The notes under the pieces: model-generated
What the model was told of the DNA's origin: nothing
Database searches by the model: none
Seen by the model: the letters and a program-made list of their open reading frames with translations, nothing else
Source: Firmicutes bacterium CAG:194
GTDB lineage: Bacteria > Bacillota > Clostridia > Lachnospirales > Lachnospiraceae
DNA: 51,093 bases
Direction: 5' to 3'
Assembly (NCBI GenBank): GCA_000432915.1
Contig: HF995251.1
Coordinates: 99,390 to 150,482, forward strand
Position numbers and translations under genes: made by a program
In this document: in pieces, positions 10,434 to 18,496 of the stretch
Layout: each line of letters begins with the position of its first letter
How positions within the stretch are numbered: position 1 is the stretch's first letter

Positions 10434-11072
10434 TTACATATCTTCAAAAGCCTTTTTCAATGTCAGTAATGCCTTCTTTTCAATACGTGACACATAGCTT
10501 CTGGATATACCCAGTTTTTCCCCGATTTCCCTCTGCGTCAGCTCCTGTTCATCCGAGAGCCCGTAACGCATCGTGATGATCTCTTTTTCCCTGTCAGATA
10601 AAACTGTAGACACCAGCCTTCTGACCTTGCTGATATCCTCCCGCCGGCTGATCATCTCTGCAAAATCTTCCTGTTTGGATAATGTCACATCCAAAAGGCT
10701 GATCTCATTTCCCTCTTTATCGGTTCCGATCGGTTCATACAGGGATACATCCCTTGCGGTTTTCTTCCGCATACGGAGCATCATCAACAGTTCGTTATCA
10801 ATACATCTGGCTGCATAAGTCGCCAGACGGCTTCCTTTTCCTCCATCGAATGTCCGGATCGCCTTAATGAGTCCTATCGTCCCTATGGAGATCAGATCCT
10901 CTGCGTCCTCTTCCACATTCTGGTATTTTTTTACAATATGGGCAACCAGCCGCAGATTTCTTTCTATCAGTATCTGTCTGGCTTCCTCACTCTGTTTGAC
11001 ATCGTTCCCCTTAAGCATCTGCAGATAATACGCTTCTTCCTCGTCAGAAAGTGGTTTTTGAAAGGTCTGCAA
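10434..11072 (-). CDS. sigK: Late mother-cell sporulation sigma factor SigK
   Basis: 212 residues of a sigma-70 family factor. Region 2 has ERNLRLVAHIVKKYQ, DLISIGTIGLIKAI and LATYAARCIDNELL. Region 4 has a helix-turn-helix LTQREIGEKLGISRSYVSRI. The wording KKTARDVSLYEPIGTDKEGNEISLLDV is nearer SigK than SigE. There is no SigE-like N-terminal pro-sequence and only about 10 residues before LSDEEE, as in clostridial SigK. The start is TTG, with GGGAGG 6 nt upstream. The gene is intact, so no prophage-like skin element interrupts it. A sigma-A-like promoter and a sigma-E-like -10 box lie upstream. Confidence 0.9.
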   Translation of the reverse strand: MQTFQKPLSDEEEAYYLQMLKGNDVKQSEEARQILIERNLRLVAHIVKKYQNVEEDAEDLISIGTIGLIKAIRTFDGGKGSRLATYAARCIDNELLMMLRMRKKTARDVSLYEPIGTDKEGNEISLLDVTLSKQEDFAEMISRREDISKVRRLVSTVLSDREKEIITMRYGLSDEQELTQREIGEKLGISRSYVSRIEKKALLTLKKAFEDM

Positions 11073-11100
11073 GGGAAGCCTCCCAAATACGTTTTATACC

Positions 11101-11108
11101 ATTGTATG
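11101..11108 (-). promoter_or_regulatory. Sigma-E-like -10 box upstream of sigK
   Basis: Read on the minus strand this is CATACAAT, a perfect match to the -10 consensus for the early mother-cell factor SigE, 28 nt before the sigK start. The -35 region is poor, so the call is tentative. Known biology supports SigE control of sigK. Confidence 0.35.
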
Positions 11109-11141
11109 CATAGGGTTTGGTTAAAGTAACGACCAATTTTT

Positions 11142-11170
11142 ATTATACATAGAAAACACAGACAGCGCAA
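11142..11170 (-). promoter_or_regulatory. Sigma-A-like promoter upstream of sigK
   Basis: TTGCGC (11170-11165), a 17-nt spacer and TATAAT (11147-11142) on the minus strand. It could serve sigK-pilT in vegetative cells, independent of the sigma-E-like box further down. Confidence 0.4.
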
Positions 11171-11173
11171 GGA

Positions 11174-12367
11174 TTATAGCAGAAAATCTGCAAATACATA
11201 ATTGCTGACATCAACCCCATTTGTGGTTAACATAACTTTTTCAATATTTGTTTTTCCTTTTGCAGGTTCTGCGGCAGCTGCTTCTTTACGATCCTCTTTG
11301 CGTTCTATCTGTAAAAGACCTTCTTCTTCGTGTTTTCGTAAAACGTCGCCATAGACATCTTCCATTGTTTTCCCGAAGCGTTTCTCAAATTCCGTCCCGG
11401 ATACACCTGCCATGACACGCAGCCCCAGAAACATGAATTCTTCCATCTTCGCCTGCACGGAAAGCTCTTCCCGGTCCTCAACATATGCGCCTTGGTTTAC
11501 ATAAGTATCGAGATCAGTTGTATTATGAAACCGTACATCATCCATATAGGAAGAGCTTCCAAGTCCCAGCCCCAGGTAATCTCCTCCCTGCCAGTACACA
11601 AGATTATGCCTGCAGGCATACCCCTTTTTCGCATAATTGGAAATTTCATACCGTTCATACCCCGCCTGTGCCAATATCTGCTCCGTTTCCCTGTACATCA
11701 GGCGTTCCTGTTCTTCATCCGGCAATGGATAACATCCGCTATTATATTTTTGATAAAAAGGAGTCCCCTCTTCCAAGATCAGGCTGTAAGCCGAAATATG
11801 CTCCGGTGCAAGGCGGATGATCTTACGAAGTCCTGTGGTATAACTCTCCACAGTCTGGTAAGGAAGTGCTGCCATCAGATCCACGTTGATATTCTGAAAA
11901 CCGGCTTCTCTGCACCATGTATAGGTGTTTAAGAAGTCCTCATAGGAGTGAATACGTCCGAGTGTTTTCAGTTCCATGTCATTTGTAGACTGCAGCCCTA
12001 TGCTGAGTCTGTTGATCCCCATCTGATAAAGTGCCCTGCACTTCTCTTTTGAAGCGGTTCCCGGATTCATTTCCATGGACGTCTCCATATCACCGTGAAA
12101 ATTAAATGTGCATTTAATTTTCTGCATAATGCATTCCAGTTGTTTCACAGACAATGTCGACGGTGTGCCACCGCCGATATAAAGTGTTTTAATCTTTCTG
12201 TCCGCTGTTTCTGTTCCCCGATAACGCTCTATTTCCATAAGAAGAGCCTGTACATACCGATCCCTTGCTTTCTCATCTGCCGGAGCAGAGAGGAAATCAC
12301 AATAGCCGCACTTTCGTACGCAAAAAGGGATATGGATATACAGGCTTAACTCTTCTTTATTTTGCAT
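11174..12367 (-). CDS. hemW: Radical SAM heme chaperone HemW
   Basis: 397 residues. The N-terminus carries the radical SAM cluster motif CVRKCGYCDF (CxxxCxxC plus one), then the glycine-rich SAM site YIGGGTPS and ExNPGT. The HemW family binds heme and is often misnamed oxygen-independent coproporphyrinogen oxidase (HemN). The third residue after the CxxxCxxC motif is D, followed by F, as in HemW. The C-terminal HemN_C wing-helix is present (EEFMFLGLRVMAGVSGTEFEKRFG). It starts 13 bp after the lepA stop, an arrangement common in Firmicutes. Between residues ~345 and 380 it has a Lys/Glu/Ala-rich insertion. Confidence 0.9.
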   Translation of the reverse strand: MQNKEELSLYIHIPFCVRKCGYCDFLSAPADEKARDRYVQALLMEIERYRGTETADRKIKTLYIGGGTPSTLSVKQLECIMQKIKCTFNFHGDMETSMEMNPGTASKEKCRALYQMGINRLSIGLQSTNDMELKTLGRIHSYEDFLNTYTWCREAGFQNINVDLMAALPYQTVESYTTGLRKIIRLAPEHISAYSLILEEGTPFYQKYNSGCYPLPDEEQERLMYRETEQILAQAGYERYEISNYAKKGYACRHNLVYWQGGDYLGLGLGSSSYMDDVRFHNTTDLDTYVNQGAYVEDREELSVQAKMEEFMFLGLRVMAGVSGTEFEKRFGKTMEDVYGDVLRKHEEEGLLQIERKEDRKEAAAAEPAKGKTNIEKVMLTTNGVDVSNYVFADFLL

Positions 12368-12380
12368 GCTGTTCTCGTTT

Positions 12381-14198
12381 CTATTTTTTGTCGTCCAGTT
12401 TCAGAACGCTCATAAATGCCTTCTGCGGAATTTCCACGTTACCGACCTGACGCATACGCTTCTTGCCTTCCTTCTGTTTCTCCAGAAGCTTTCTCTTACG
12501 GGAAATATCACCGCCGTAACATTTCGCAAGTACATCCTTACGCATCGCCTTAACAGTTTCTCTGGCAATTACCTTACCGCCTACAGCCGCCTGGATCGGA
12601 ATTTCAAACAGGTGACGTGGAATTTCATCCTTCAGCTTTTCACACATTTTTCTACCACGCTCATAGGCTCCGTCCTTATGCACGATAAAGGACAGGGCAT
12701 CCACTTCTTCTTTATTGATCAGGATATCCAGCTTCACAAGTTCTGACGGTTCATAGCCCTTGAGCTCATAATCAAAGGATGCATAACCTCTGGAACGGGA
12801 TTTCAGCGCATCAAAGAAATCGTAGATGATCTCATTGAGCGGAAGCTCATATTTCAAAAGTGCTCTTGTCTCTTCAATGTATTCCATGCCAAGATAAACG
12901 CCTCGTCTTTCCTGACAAAGCTCCATGATCGATCCAATAAATTCTGTCGTGACCATGATCTCTGCACTGACGATCGGTTCTTCCATGTGCTCGATCTCCG
13001 AAGGATCCGGCAGATTACTCGGATTCGTCAGTTCGATCATTTCTCCGTTTGTTTTAAATACCTTATATACAACGCCCGGTGCTGTCGTGACCAGATCCAG
13101 ATTGTATTCTCTCTCCAATCGTTCCTGAATGATCTCCAGATGCAGAAGCCCCAGGAAACCACAGCGGAATCCAAATCCAAGTGCGATCGATGTTTCCGGC
13201 TCATAATTCAGGGAAGCATCGTTCAGCTGCAGCTTTTCCAGCGCATCCCGAAGCTCCGGATATTTGGCACCGTCTGCAGGATATAGTCCGCAGTATACCA
13301 TGGAATTTACCTTCTTATAGCCCGGAAGTGGCTCGCTGCATGGGTTTGAAGCATCTGTGACCGTGTCACCCACGCGTGTATCCCTGACATTTTTAATGGA
13401 GGCTGTGATATAACCTACCATGCCTGCGGACAGCTCATCACACGGAATAAACTGACCGGGGCCGAAATAACCGACTTCCACGACATCTGCCTGTGCGCCC
13501 GTCGCCATCATTCTGATCGTTGTTCCTTTTCTTACCTTTCCTTCCCGGATCCGGCAGAAAATGATAACGCCTTTATAAGAATCATACAAAGAATCAAAAA
13601 TAAGTGCCTGCAGAGGCTTGTCCGGATCTCCCGTCGGTGCAGGGATCTTTTTGACGATCTGCTCCAGCACATCATCGATCCCGATTCCGTTTTTAGCCGA
13701 AATAAGAGGCGCATCCATGGCTTCGATTCCGATCACGTCCTCGATTTCTTCCTTTACACGATCCGGATCCGCACTCGGCAGATCGATCTTGTTGATGACC
13801 GGGAAAACATCCAGATCATGATCCAGTGCCAGATATACATTGGCAAGCGTCTGTGCTTCGATTCCCTGCGCAGCATCCACGACAAGGATCGCCCCGTCAC
13901 AGGCCGCCAGCGCACGGCTCACCTCATAATTGAAATCCACATGACCGGGTGTATCGATCAGATTGAAGATATATTCTTCTCCATCCTTTGCTTTATAAAT
14001 AATACGAACCGTCTGCGCCTTGATCGTAATACCTCTTTCACGCTCCAGATCCATATTGTCCAGCACCTGCGCCTGCATTTCACGTTCTGTCAAAAGCCCT
14101 GTCCGCTCAATGATGCGGTCTGCCAGTGTTGATTTACCGTGATCGATGTGGGCAACAATGCAAAAATTCCTGATTTTACTCTGATCTATATGTGTCAT
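12381..14198 (-). CDS. lepA: Elongation factor 4 (LepA) translational GTPase
   Basis: 605 residues, the normal LepA length. The G-domain motifs are AHIDHGKSTLADR (G1), RGITIKAQTVR (G2), DTPGHVDF (G3) and NKIDLP (G4). The LepA-specific C-terminal domain ends with KCYGGDISRKRKLLEKQKEGKKRMR. The protein acts on stalled or mis-translocated ribosomes. The start ATG has a strong GGAGG 6 nt upstream. It is the first gene of a lepA-hemW pair, with a sigma-A-like promoter at 14248-14277. Confidence 0.97.
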   Translation of the reverse strand: MTHIDQSKIRNFCIVAHIDHGKSTLADRIIERTGLLTEREMQAQVLDNMDLERERGITIKAQTVRIIYKAKDGEEYIFNLIDTPGHVDFNYEVSRALAACDGAILVVDAAQGIEAQTLANVYLALDHDLDVFPVINKIDLPSADPDRVKEEIEDVIGIEAMDAPLISAKNGIGIDDVLEQIVKKIPAPTGDPDKPLQALIFDSLYDSYKGVIIFCRIREGKVRKGTTIRMMATGAQADVVEVGYFGPGQFIPCDELSAGMVGYITASIKNVRDTRVGDTVTDASNPCSEPLPGYKKVNSMVYCGLYPADGAKYPELRDALEKLQLNDASLNYEPETSIALGFGFRCGFLGLLHLEIIQERLEREYNLDLVTTAPGVVYKVFKTNGEMIELTNPSNLPDPSEIEHMEEPIVSAEIMVTTEFIGSIMELCQERRGVYLGMEYIEETRALLKYELPLNEIIYDFFDALKSRSRGYASFDYELKGYEPSELVKLDILINKEEVDALSFIVHKDGAYERGRKMCEKLKDEIPRHLFEIPIQAAVGGKVIARETVKAMRKDVLAKCYGGDISRKRKLLEKQKEGKKRMRQVGNVEIPQKAFMSVLKLDDKK

Positions 14199-14247
14199 GT
14201 AGTTCCTCCGTGTTTCAATGTTTCATTTGCTTACATCCACGCCTGCA

Positions 14248-14277
14248 AGTATAGCATAAAACAGGTATTATCTTCAA
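14248..14277 (-). promoter_or_regulatory. Sigma-A-like promoter of lepA-hemW
   Basis: TTGAAG (14277-14272), an 18-nt spacer and TATACT (14253-14248) on the minus strand, about 50 nt before the lepA start. The -35 overlaps a small ATCTTC/GAAGAT palindrome. Confidence 0.5.
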
Positions 14278-14330
14278 GAAGATTTCCAGCATCAGCATAA
14301 CTCCTCTTTCCAATTTTACGATAAAGCATA

Positions 14331-15722
14331 TTATTTTTCTCCCTCCAGCACACTTGCGATCACATCAGCAAGCAGAGGAACCGCATTGTGAACTTCCTCA
14401 AGCGTGTTCGTCTGCGCCCCAAGCTCCACAAGAAGGCTCCTTGCCCGATACTGCATGTTATACCGATACCCTTTCAGATAGATCCGGCGGGCAAGCCCCG
14501 GATAGTATTGCTGACACTTCAGCTGCATCTGAAATGAAAATGCAAGGTTAGCATCCCGGTTTTCATTTACCAGATACGGAATTTCTCCGGCTTTTCTGGT
14601 ACGGCTCAGTCCATTGAAAAACATGAACTGAGCTGTTTTTTTGCCCTGATATTCCGTCACAAGATGTGTATCCTCTCCCACACCGTCTCTGTGCAGGTCA
14701 ATGACCACCTCAATAGACGGATGTTCCGTCAGGATCTGCTGAAGCGCCGGTGCAGCTACAGAATAAGCATAATCTCTGTCCGTATCATAAATCCCCCTGT
14801 CATGCAGTACACCAAACCCCCTTTCTTCTAAAAGGGACGCAAGCCGGTCTCCCGCTCCTACAACAGTGGTAGACAAATCTCCTTCCACAGAATCTGCATA
14901 TCCTTCCTGTGCATGTGTATGATAGATCAGAATCTGCGGCTCATCTCCGCCTTTTGAAATAGTTAAATCCTGATTCAATAATTTATCTATATTTAATTCC
15001 GTATTATCGATATAGGTTGTGGAATCCAGCACATAAAAGGTCTGCAGCAGTGTATCAAAATCCTGATAAGGCGTCAGATCCAGCGTCTGCTTTCCGGTGT
15101 GTGCTGCCATGAGCTGATCCATAACCGCTTTTTGATTTTCACTTGTCATGGCATCTATATCTACGTTTTCTCGGTCTCCTTCTGTGTCAGACCCTTCATC
15201 CTGCTCGCTCTGTATGTTTTCCATGTTATTTACTGCTTTTCCATCATCGGAAAAATCAGTCTGCTCTGTCTGTATCCCTTGTGCATTTTTCTCTGTTCCA
15301 TCCTCTGCTGCTTCACTTGATACCGGCTGATCACTTTCATAATCAATCTGACCATTGCCATAGTTATGACTTCCGTTTTCATCTGTATTTTCATCTGACG
15401 TTTCTTCCAAGTTATCCTCTGCTTCCAGAACCTCATGCGACTCGTCTCTTCCTTCCAGCAAAATATAGGTTGTAGCAAGATCCTGCCCATCTGCTTCCAC
15501 CTGCTCCTTCGCATAAGCATATAAGGGCATACAGCCTGTTATCCCCTTATATATGCCTTTTTCCTCATCTTCTGTCTGCATGCTGTAAGGCAGCATCAGG
15601 CAGTGCAGCTGTATGGAAACAGGCAGCCCCAAAGCTCCGATATATAAAAAAAAGAGACATCCGGTCATCACTACCAGAAGCCTCCCTGTTCTTTTTCCGA
15701 TCATGCGCATTTTACGATTCAT
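14331..15722 (-). CDS. spoIIP: Stage II sporulation protein P
   Basis: 463 residues. One transmembrane segment is at ~16-35 (LLVVMTGCLFFLYIGALG). An acidic Asp/Glu/Ser/Asn-rich linker spans ~90-200. The SpoIIP amidase domain follows (from LIYHTHAQEGY to the end). Zinc-site residues are expected in IYHTHAQE, VIDLHRDGVGED and VELGAQTNT. SpoIIP is a cell-wall amidase/endopeptidase that with SpoIID and SpoIIM drives septal wall thinning and engulfment. In many Firmicutes gpr precedes spoIIP, but here the space is filled by hairpin repeats and gpr is at 17531. The start has only a weak ribosome site (GGTGACGG). Confidence 0.9.
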   Translation of the reverse strand: MNRKMRMIGKRTGRLLVVMTGCLFFLYIGALGLPVSIQLHCLMLPYSMQTEDEEKGIYKGITGCMPLYAYAKEQVEADGQDLATTYILLEGRDESHEVLEAEDNLEETSDENTDENGSHNYGNGQIDYESDQPVSSEAAEDGTEKNAQGIQTEQTDFSDDGKAVNNMENIQSEQDEGSDTEGDRENVDIDAMTSENQKAVMDQLMAAHTGKQTLDLTPYQDFDTLLQTFYVLDSTTYIDNTELNIDKLLNQDLTISKGGDEPQILIYHTHAQEGYADSVEGDLSTTVVGAGDRLASLLEERGFGVLHDRGIYDTDRDYAYSVAAPALQQILTEHPSIEVVIDLHRDGVGEDTHLVTEYQGKKTAQFMFFNGLSRTRKAGEIPYLVNENRDANLAFSFQMQLKCQQYYPGLARRIYLKGYRYNMQYRARSLLVELGAQTNTLEEVHNAVPLLADVIASVLEGEK

Positions 15723-15779
15723 CCGTCACCATCCCAAGACTTCTTTTTACATCCTATGAAGCCGGTTTGCAGGTTATGT

Positions 15780-15913
15780 CTCACAAATTGCACATCACTG
15801 CTGATTTCGCTCGTCGCCATAACAGAGACGAGATATGCTCTGCGAATCTCGCTCTGATTAGCGGTCGTCAAATGCACCGCATAAATGCGTGCATTTTCCT
15901 CGTCGCCATAACA
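15780..15913. repeat. Hairpin-rich repeat between rpsT and spoIIP
   Basis: The 14-mer TCGTCGCCATAACA occurs twice, at 15811 and 15900. CTCGTC/GACGAG (15810-15832) forms a hairpin. AAATGCAC-CGCAT pairs with ATGCG-TGCATTT (about 15870-15897) as a 12-bp stem with one bulged C. The dense palindromes look like an interspersed element rather than a gene, although a 67-codon minus-strand frame is open across it. It occupies the place where gpr often lies. Confidence 0.5.
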
Positions 15914-15949
15914 AAAAGGCATCCGGACTGACGGGATCCGAATGCCTTA
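15912..15949 (-). terminator. Rho-independent terminator of rpsT
   Basis: On the minus strand AAGGCATTCGGA pairs with TCCGGATGCCTT (one mismatch), followed by a T-rich tail (TTTTTGTT). It begins about 20 nt after the rpsT stop. Confidence 0.85.
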
Positions 15950-15969
15950 CCATTTTGATTTATGTTCGA

Positions 15970-16233
15970 TTAAGCCATCTTGTTAACCGCTTTAGCTAAA
16001 CGGGAAACTTTTCTGGATGCTGTGTTTTTATGATAAACACCCTTAGAAGTAGCTTTATCAATTGTTACTGTAGCATCATTTAATGCTGCCTTAGCTGCTT
16101 CCTTGTCATTTGCATCGATTGCTGCGTAAACTTTCTTTACTGCAGTCTTAACACCGGACTTAATTGCTTTGTTTCTTTCTGTCTTAGTTGCTGTAACTAA
16201 TACTCTTTTCTTTGCAGATTTGATGTTAGCCAA
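15970..16233 (-). CDS. rpsT: 30S ribosomal protein S20
   Basis: 87 residues starting from a TTG codon with GGGAGGTG upstream. The sequence reads ANIKSAKKRVLVTATKTERN, then KSGVKTAVKKVYAA and the conserved YHKNTASRKVSRLAKAVN end. S20 is a primary 16S rRNA-binding protein of the small subunit. The gene is monocistronic, with its own strong promoter (16325-16353) and terminator (15912-15949). The leader is about 80 nt. Confidence 0.97.
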   Translation of the reverse strand: MANIKSAKKRVLVTATKTERNKAIKSGVKTAVKKVYAAIDANDKEAAKAALNDATVTIDKATSKGVYHKNTASRKVSRLAKAVNKMA

Positions 16234-16324
16234 GATCTACACCTCCCATGTAATGTTCAATTATTGTTTGTAACGTGTCACATTACGCCGGACACGGACA
16301 GTCTAATGTAAACACACGCATATT

Positions 16325-16353
16325 ATAATAAGGTAAGTGCTTCCATTTGTCAA
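16325..16353 (-). promoter_or_regulatory. Strong sigma-A promoter of rpsT
   Basis: A perfect TTGACA (16353-16348), a 17-nt spacer and TATTAT (16330-16325) on the minus strand. The A/T-rich flanks fit a ribosomal protein promoter. Confidence 0.8.
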
Positions 16354-16375
16354 GTGTTTCCATGAAATTTCTCAA

Positions 16376-17182
16376 TTAAATTCCCAGCATTTTTCTTGCC
16401 TCTATCTCGGTAATCTTCTGGGATTCCATTAGTTTTTGCACCAATTTCTTTTGTGTAACTTTCTCGCCCTCTGCTCTGCCGCGCTTCTCGCCCTCAATAT
16501 ATCCTTCACGCCTCATATCCATATCATTCACATAAGTTTTCAAATACTCCGCCCTCCAATCCTCATTCAGTCTTGCATTTTTTACTTCTTTATCTAATAA
16601 TTTTGTAAAGTCATCGTCTACAGTTTCATTTTCAACATAATTTAAAAATTCTCTGATTCCTTCCGGTGCTTCTGAGAGATCCGCTGTTGTATTGTAAAAG
16701 ATCCAGTTCATTTTGTCCTGAAGCTGTATTTCCTCATCTTCATCACATGCCATATGAAAATGATACACATACTTTCCTTTCCCAAACGGATCATAGGTAC
16801 ATATAAATATGATGTATGTCTCTTTCAGAAATATATAATCTGTTCCACTAGACAGTATTTCCTGATCGATCATCCCTTGATAGTATCTGACACGGAGTGG
16901 TAATTCCTCTTGCACCACTCTATTCTGGGATTTATTCTGCATTTCAGTATCTACAACACGTCCATTCTCATCTTCCAGATACATATCCAGTTTCACATAT
17001 TTTGATGAACTTCTGTGCTGTAAGAATTTCTCCCGTTCTACTCCTTTGACCTCTCCCATCTCTACCGGAGTCAATAAATCTGCCATTTTCTGTGCGATTA
17101 CCGGGTTCTTTGTTACTTTTCCGAACATAAATTTGTCCCGGATCGTCAGTTTCTCATACATGTTTTTGCCAGCATTGTCCAT
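16376..17182 (-). CDS. Rpn-family / PD-(D/E)XK nuclease transposase-like protein
   Basis: 268 residues of the PF12784-type (Rpn, recombination-promoting nuclease) family. The N-terminus has LTIRDKFMFGKVTKNPVIAQ. The nuclease core has the spaced acids of VKLDMYLEDENGRVVDTEMQ with a terminal ExQ. A second block is LPLRVRYYQGMID. The C-terminus repeats RREGYIEGEKRGRAEGEK before a helical end, as is usual in this family. The true role is unclear: some members promote recA-independent recombination and others act in phage defence. AAAGGAG lies 9 nt before the ATG. It is a single gene with no transposon ends seen. Confidence 0.85.
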   Translation of the reverse strand: MDNAGKNMYEKLTIRDKFMFGKVTKNPVIAQKMADLLTPVEMGEVKGVEREKFLQHRSSSKYVKLDMYLEDENGRVVDTEMQNKSQNRVVQEELPLRVRYYQGMIDQEILSSGTDYIFLKETYIIFICTYDPFGKGKYVYHFHMACDEDEEIQLQDKMNWIFYNTTADLSEAPEGIREFLNYVENETVDDDFTKLLDKEVKNARLNEDWRAEYLKTYVNDMDMRREGYIEGEKRGRAEGEKVTQKKLVQKLMESQKITEIEARKMLGI

Positions 17183-17427
17183 AAGCTGCTCCTTTCTTTA
17201 TATAGCAGGAACAAACAAAGAACTATGAAGATGTATTCCATCTCTTAGTCAAATCCCTGCTCTTATTTAGTTACAAGCATGGATTTTCTAAAAGATGAAC
17301 AGATATGCTACATAACACACAACATCATAAAGATATGGTTCATGGAGACAGATAGTCTCCGAAAAGAAAATATGCTTTGACATTACTATATCATCACGGC
17401 CGACCATTGGCAATTACTTTTATTCCC

Positions 17428-17457
17428 GTATGATTCTCCCCACTTTGTGCAATACTA
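17428..17457 (+). promoter_or_regulatory. Sigma-G/F-like forespore promoter of gpr
   Basis: GTATG (17428-17432), an 18-nt spacer and AATACTA (17451-17457) resemble the forespore factors' consensus (GHATR and CATNNTA) with one mismatch in the -10. Forespore control of gpr is well established in Bacillus. Confidence 0.5.
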
Positions 17458-17470
17458 ACTACAATATAAT

Positions 17471-17515
17471 GATGCCAGGGACAAAAGGTCTAAACCGGAG
17501 CAATTCGCTGGCATC
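17471..17515 (+). repeat. Structured repeat motif copy 1 in the gpr leader
   Basis: GATGCCAG and CTGGCATC form a perfect 8-bp outer stem around a core reading GGGACAAAAGGTCTAAACC. The same core (CCAGGGTCAAAAGTTCTAAAC) recurs at 27719-27738 between cobalamin genes. It lies between the gpr promoter and its ribosome site, so it would be in the mRNA. Confidence 0.55.
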
Positions 17516-17530
17516 CAAAAAGGAGCCCTT

Positions 17531-18442
17531 ATGATCTCTTCAGAAATCAGAACCGACCTCGCGCTGGAGGCGCATGAAAGTATTCGGAATACGGATAGCT
17601 GCAAATCTCTTCACGGGGTAACGGTATCAGAATATGACCGAAAAAAAAGCCATACGCACATCACAGAAGTAAATGTGACTACCAGAAACGGCGCCAAGGC
17701 AATTGGTAAGCCTATGGGCACTTATATTACCATAGAAGCACCCCGCATGGTGCAAAACGATGAAGGCTGTCACCGTGAAATTTCCGCAGAGCTTGCCAGA
17801 CAGCTCAAAAAGCTGATTCCCGGTCTGCAAAAGGAGCAGTCTGTCCTCGTGATCGGTCTCGGTAACCGCGATGTGACCGCCGATGCGCTTGGGCCTGCGG
17901 TTGTTGACCATCTCTGCATCACCAGACATATTATCCGGGAATATGGCAAAGCCGCTTATAATAAAGAAAAAATGCATGAGATCAGCGCACTTGCGCCCGG
18001 CGTTATGGCAAAGAATGGAATGGAAACCGCCGAGATCATCCGGGGAGTCGTAAAACAGACCGAACCTGATGTCATGATCGTGATCGATGCTCTTGCTGCC
18101 CGCTCCACAAAAAGACTGAATTCCACGATCCAGCTGACCGACACAGGTATCCAGCCCGGCTCCGGCGTCGGAAACCACCGGAACGGCCTGACCGAGGAAA
18201 CCATCGGAATCCCTGTCATTGCCATTGGCGTGCCCACAGTCGTGGATGCAGCCACCATTGTGATCAGTGCACTGGAAAGCATTGAATCTGATATGCTTTT
18301 GTTAGAGCAGGATAATCCGGTCGTCCAGAAAACGTTCCATGACCTTTACAATATGTATGTGACAAGCAAAGATATTGATGAAACAATAAAGCGCCTCAGC
18401 TTTACGATTTCTGAGGCGCTTAATATAGCTCTTTCTCTGTAA
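17531..18442 (+). CDS. gpr: Germination protease GPR
   Basis: 303 residues. GPR degrades small acid-soluble spore proteins at germination. Diagnostic blocks are RTDLALEAHE at residues 7-16 (zymogen-processing region), LVIGLGNRDVTADALGP, VIVIDALAARS and TIQLTDTGIQPGSGVGNHR, then IPVIAIGVPTVVDA. The start has GGAG 6 nt upstream. Length is slightly short (Bacillus about 370) but all core blocks are there. The last codons contain a perfect 11-bp inverted repeat. It is divergent from the rest and not next to spoIIP. Confidence 0.95.
   Translation: MISSEIRTDLALEAHESIRNTDSCKSLHGVTVSEYDRKKSHTHITEVNVTTRNGAKAIGKPMGTYITIEAPRMVQNDEGCHREISAELARQLKKLIPGLQKEQSVLVIGLGNRDVTADALGPAVVDHLCITRHIIREYGKAAYNKEKMHEISALAPGVMAKNGMETAEIIRGVVKQTEPDVMIVIDALAARSTKRLNSTIQLTDTGIQPGSGVGNHRNGLTEETIGIPVIAIGVPTVVDAATIVISALESIESDMLLLEQDNPVVQKTFHDLYNMYVTSKDIDETIKRLSFTISEALNIALSL
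18389..18421 (+). terminator. Hairpin inside the 3' end of gpr
   Basis: AAGCGCCTCAG and CTGAGGCGCTT form a perfect 11-bp stem with an 11-nt loop, ending 21 nt before the gpr stop. It has no T-tract, so it may stabilise the mRNA or slow convergent transcription rather than terminate. Confidence 0.35.
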
Positions 18443-18496
18443 AATTGTCAGCCCCTCACAAGGCCAGAGAATCCGGTCAAAGACCTGCTCTCCTGC

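Larger units (their letters stand above)
17183..17530. other. Intergenic region between nuclease gene and gpr
   Basis: 348 bp between divergent genes. It holds a small GGAGAC/GTCTCC palindrome (17343-17359), the sigma-G-like gpr promoter (17428-17457) and a structured motif in the gpr leader (17471-17515). I saw no convincing promoter for the nuclease gene. Confidence 0.5.

Noticed and set aside
10434..11072. skin-type prophage interruption of sigK
   Set aside because: The reading frame is complete with both sigma regions.
15719..15922. 67-codon frame on the minus strand overlapping spoIIP by 4 bp
   Set aside because: It starts inside the rpsT terminator, has no ribosome site, and its codons read through palindromes and a duplicated 14-mer. 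Best explained as repeat DNA.
16376..17182. Insertion sequence around the Rpn nuclease gene
   Set aside because: No terminal inverted repeats or target-site duplications were seen; the family is not a conventional transposase.
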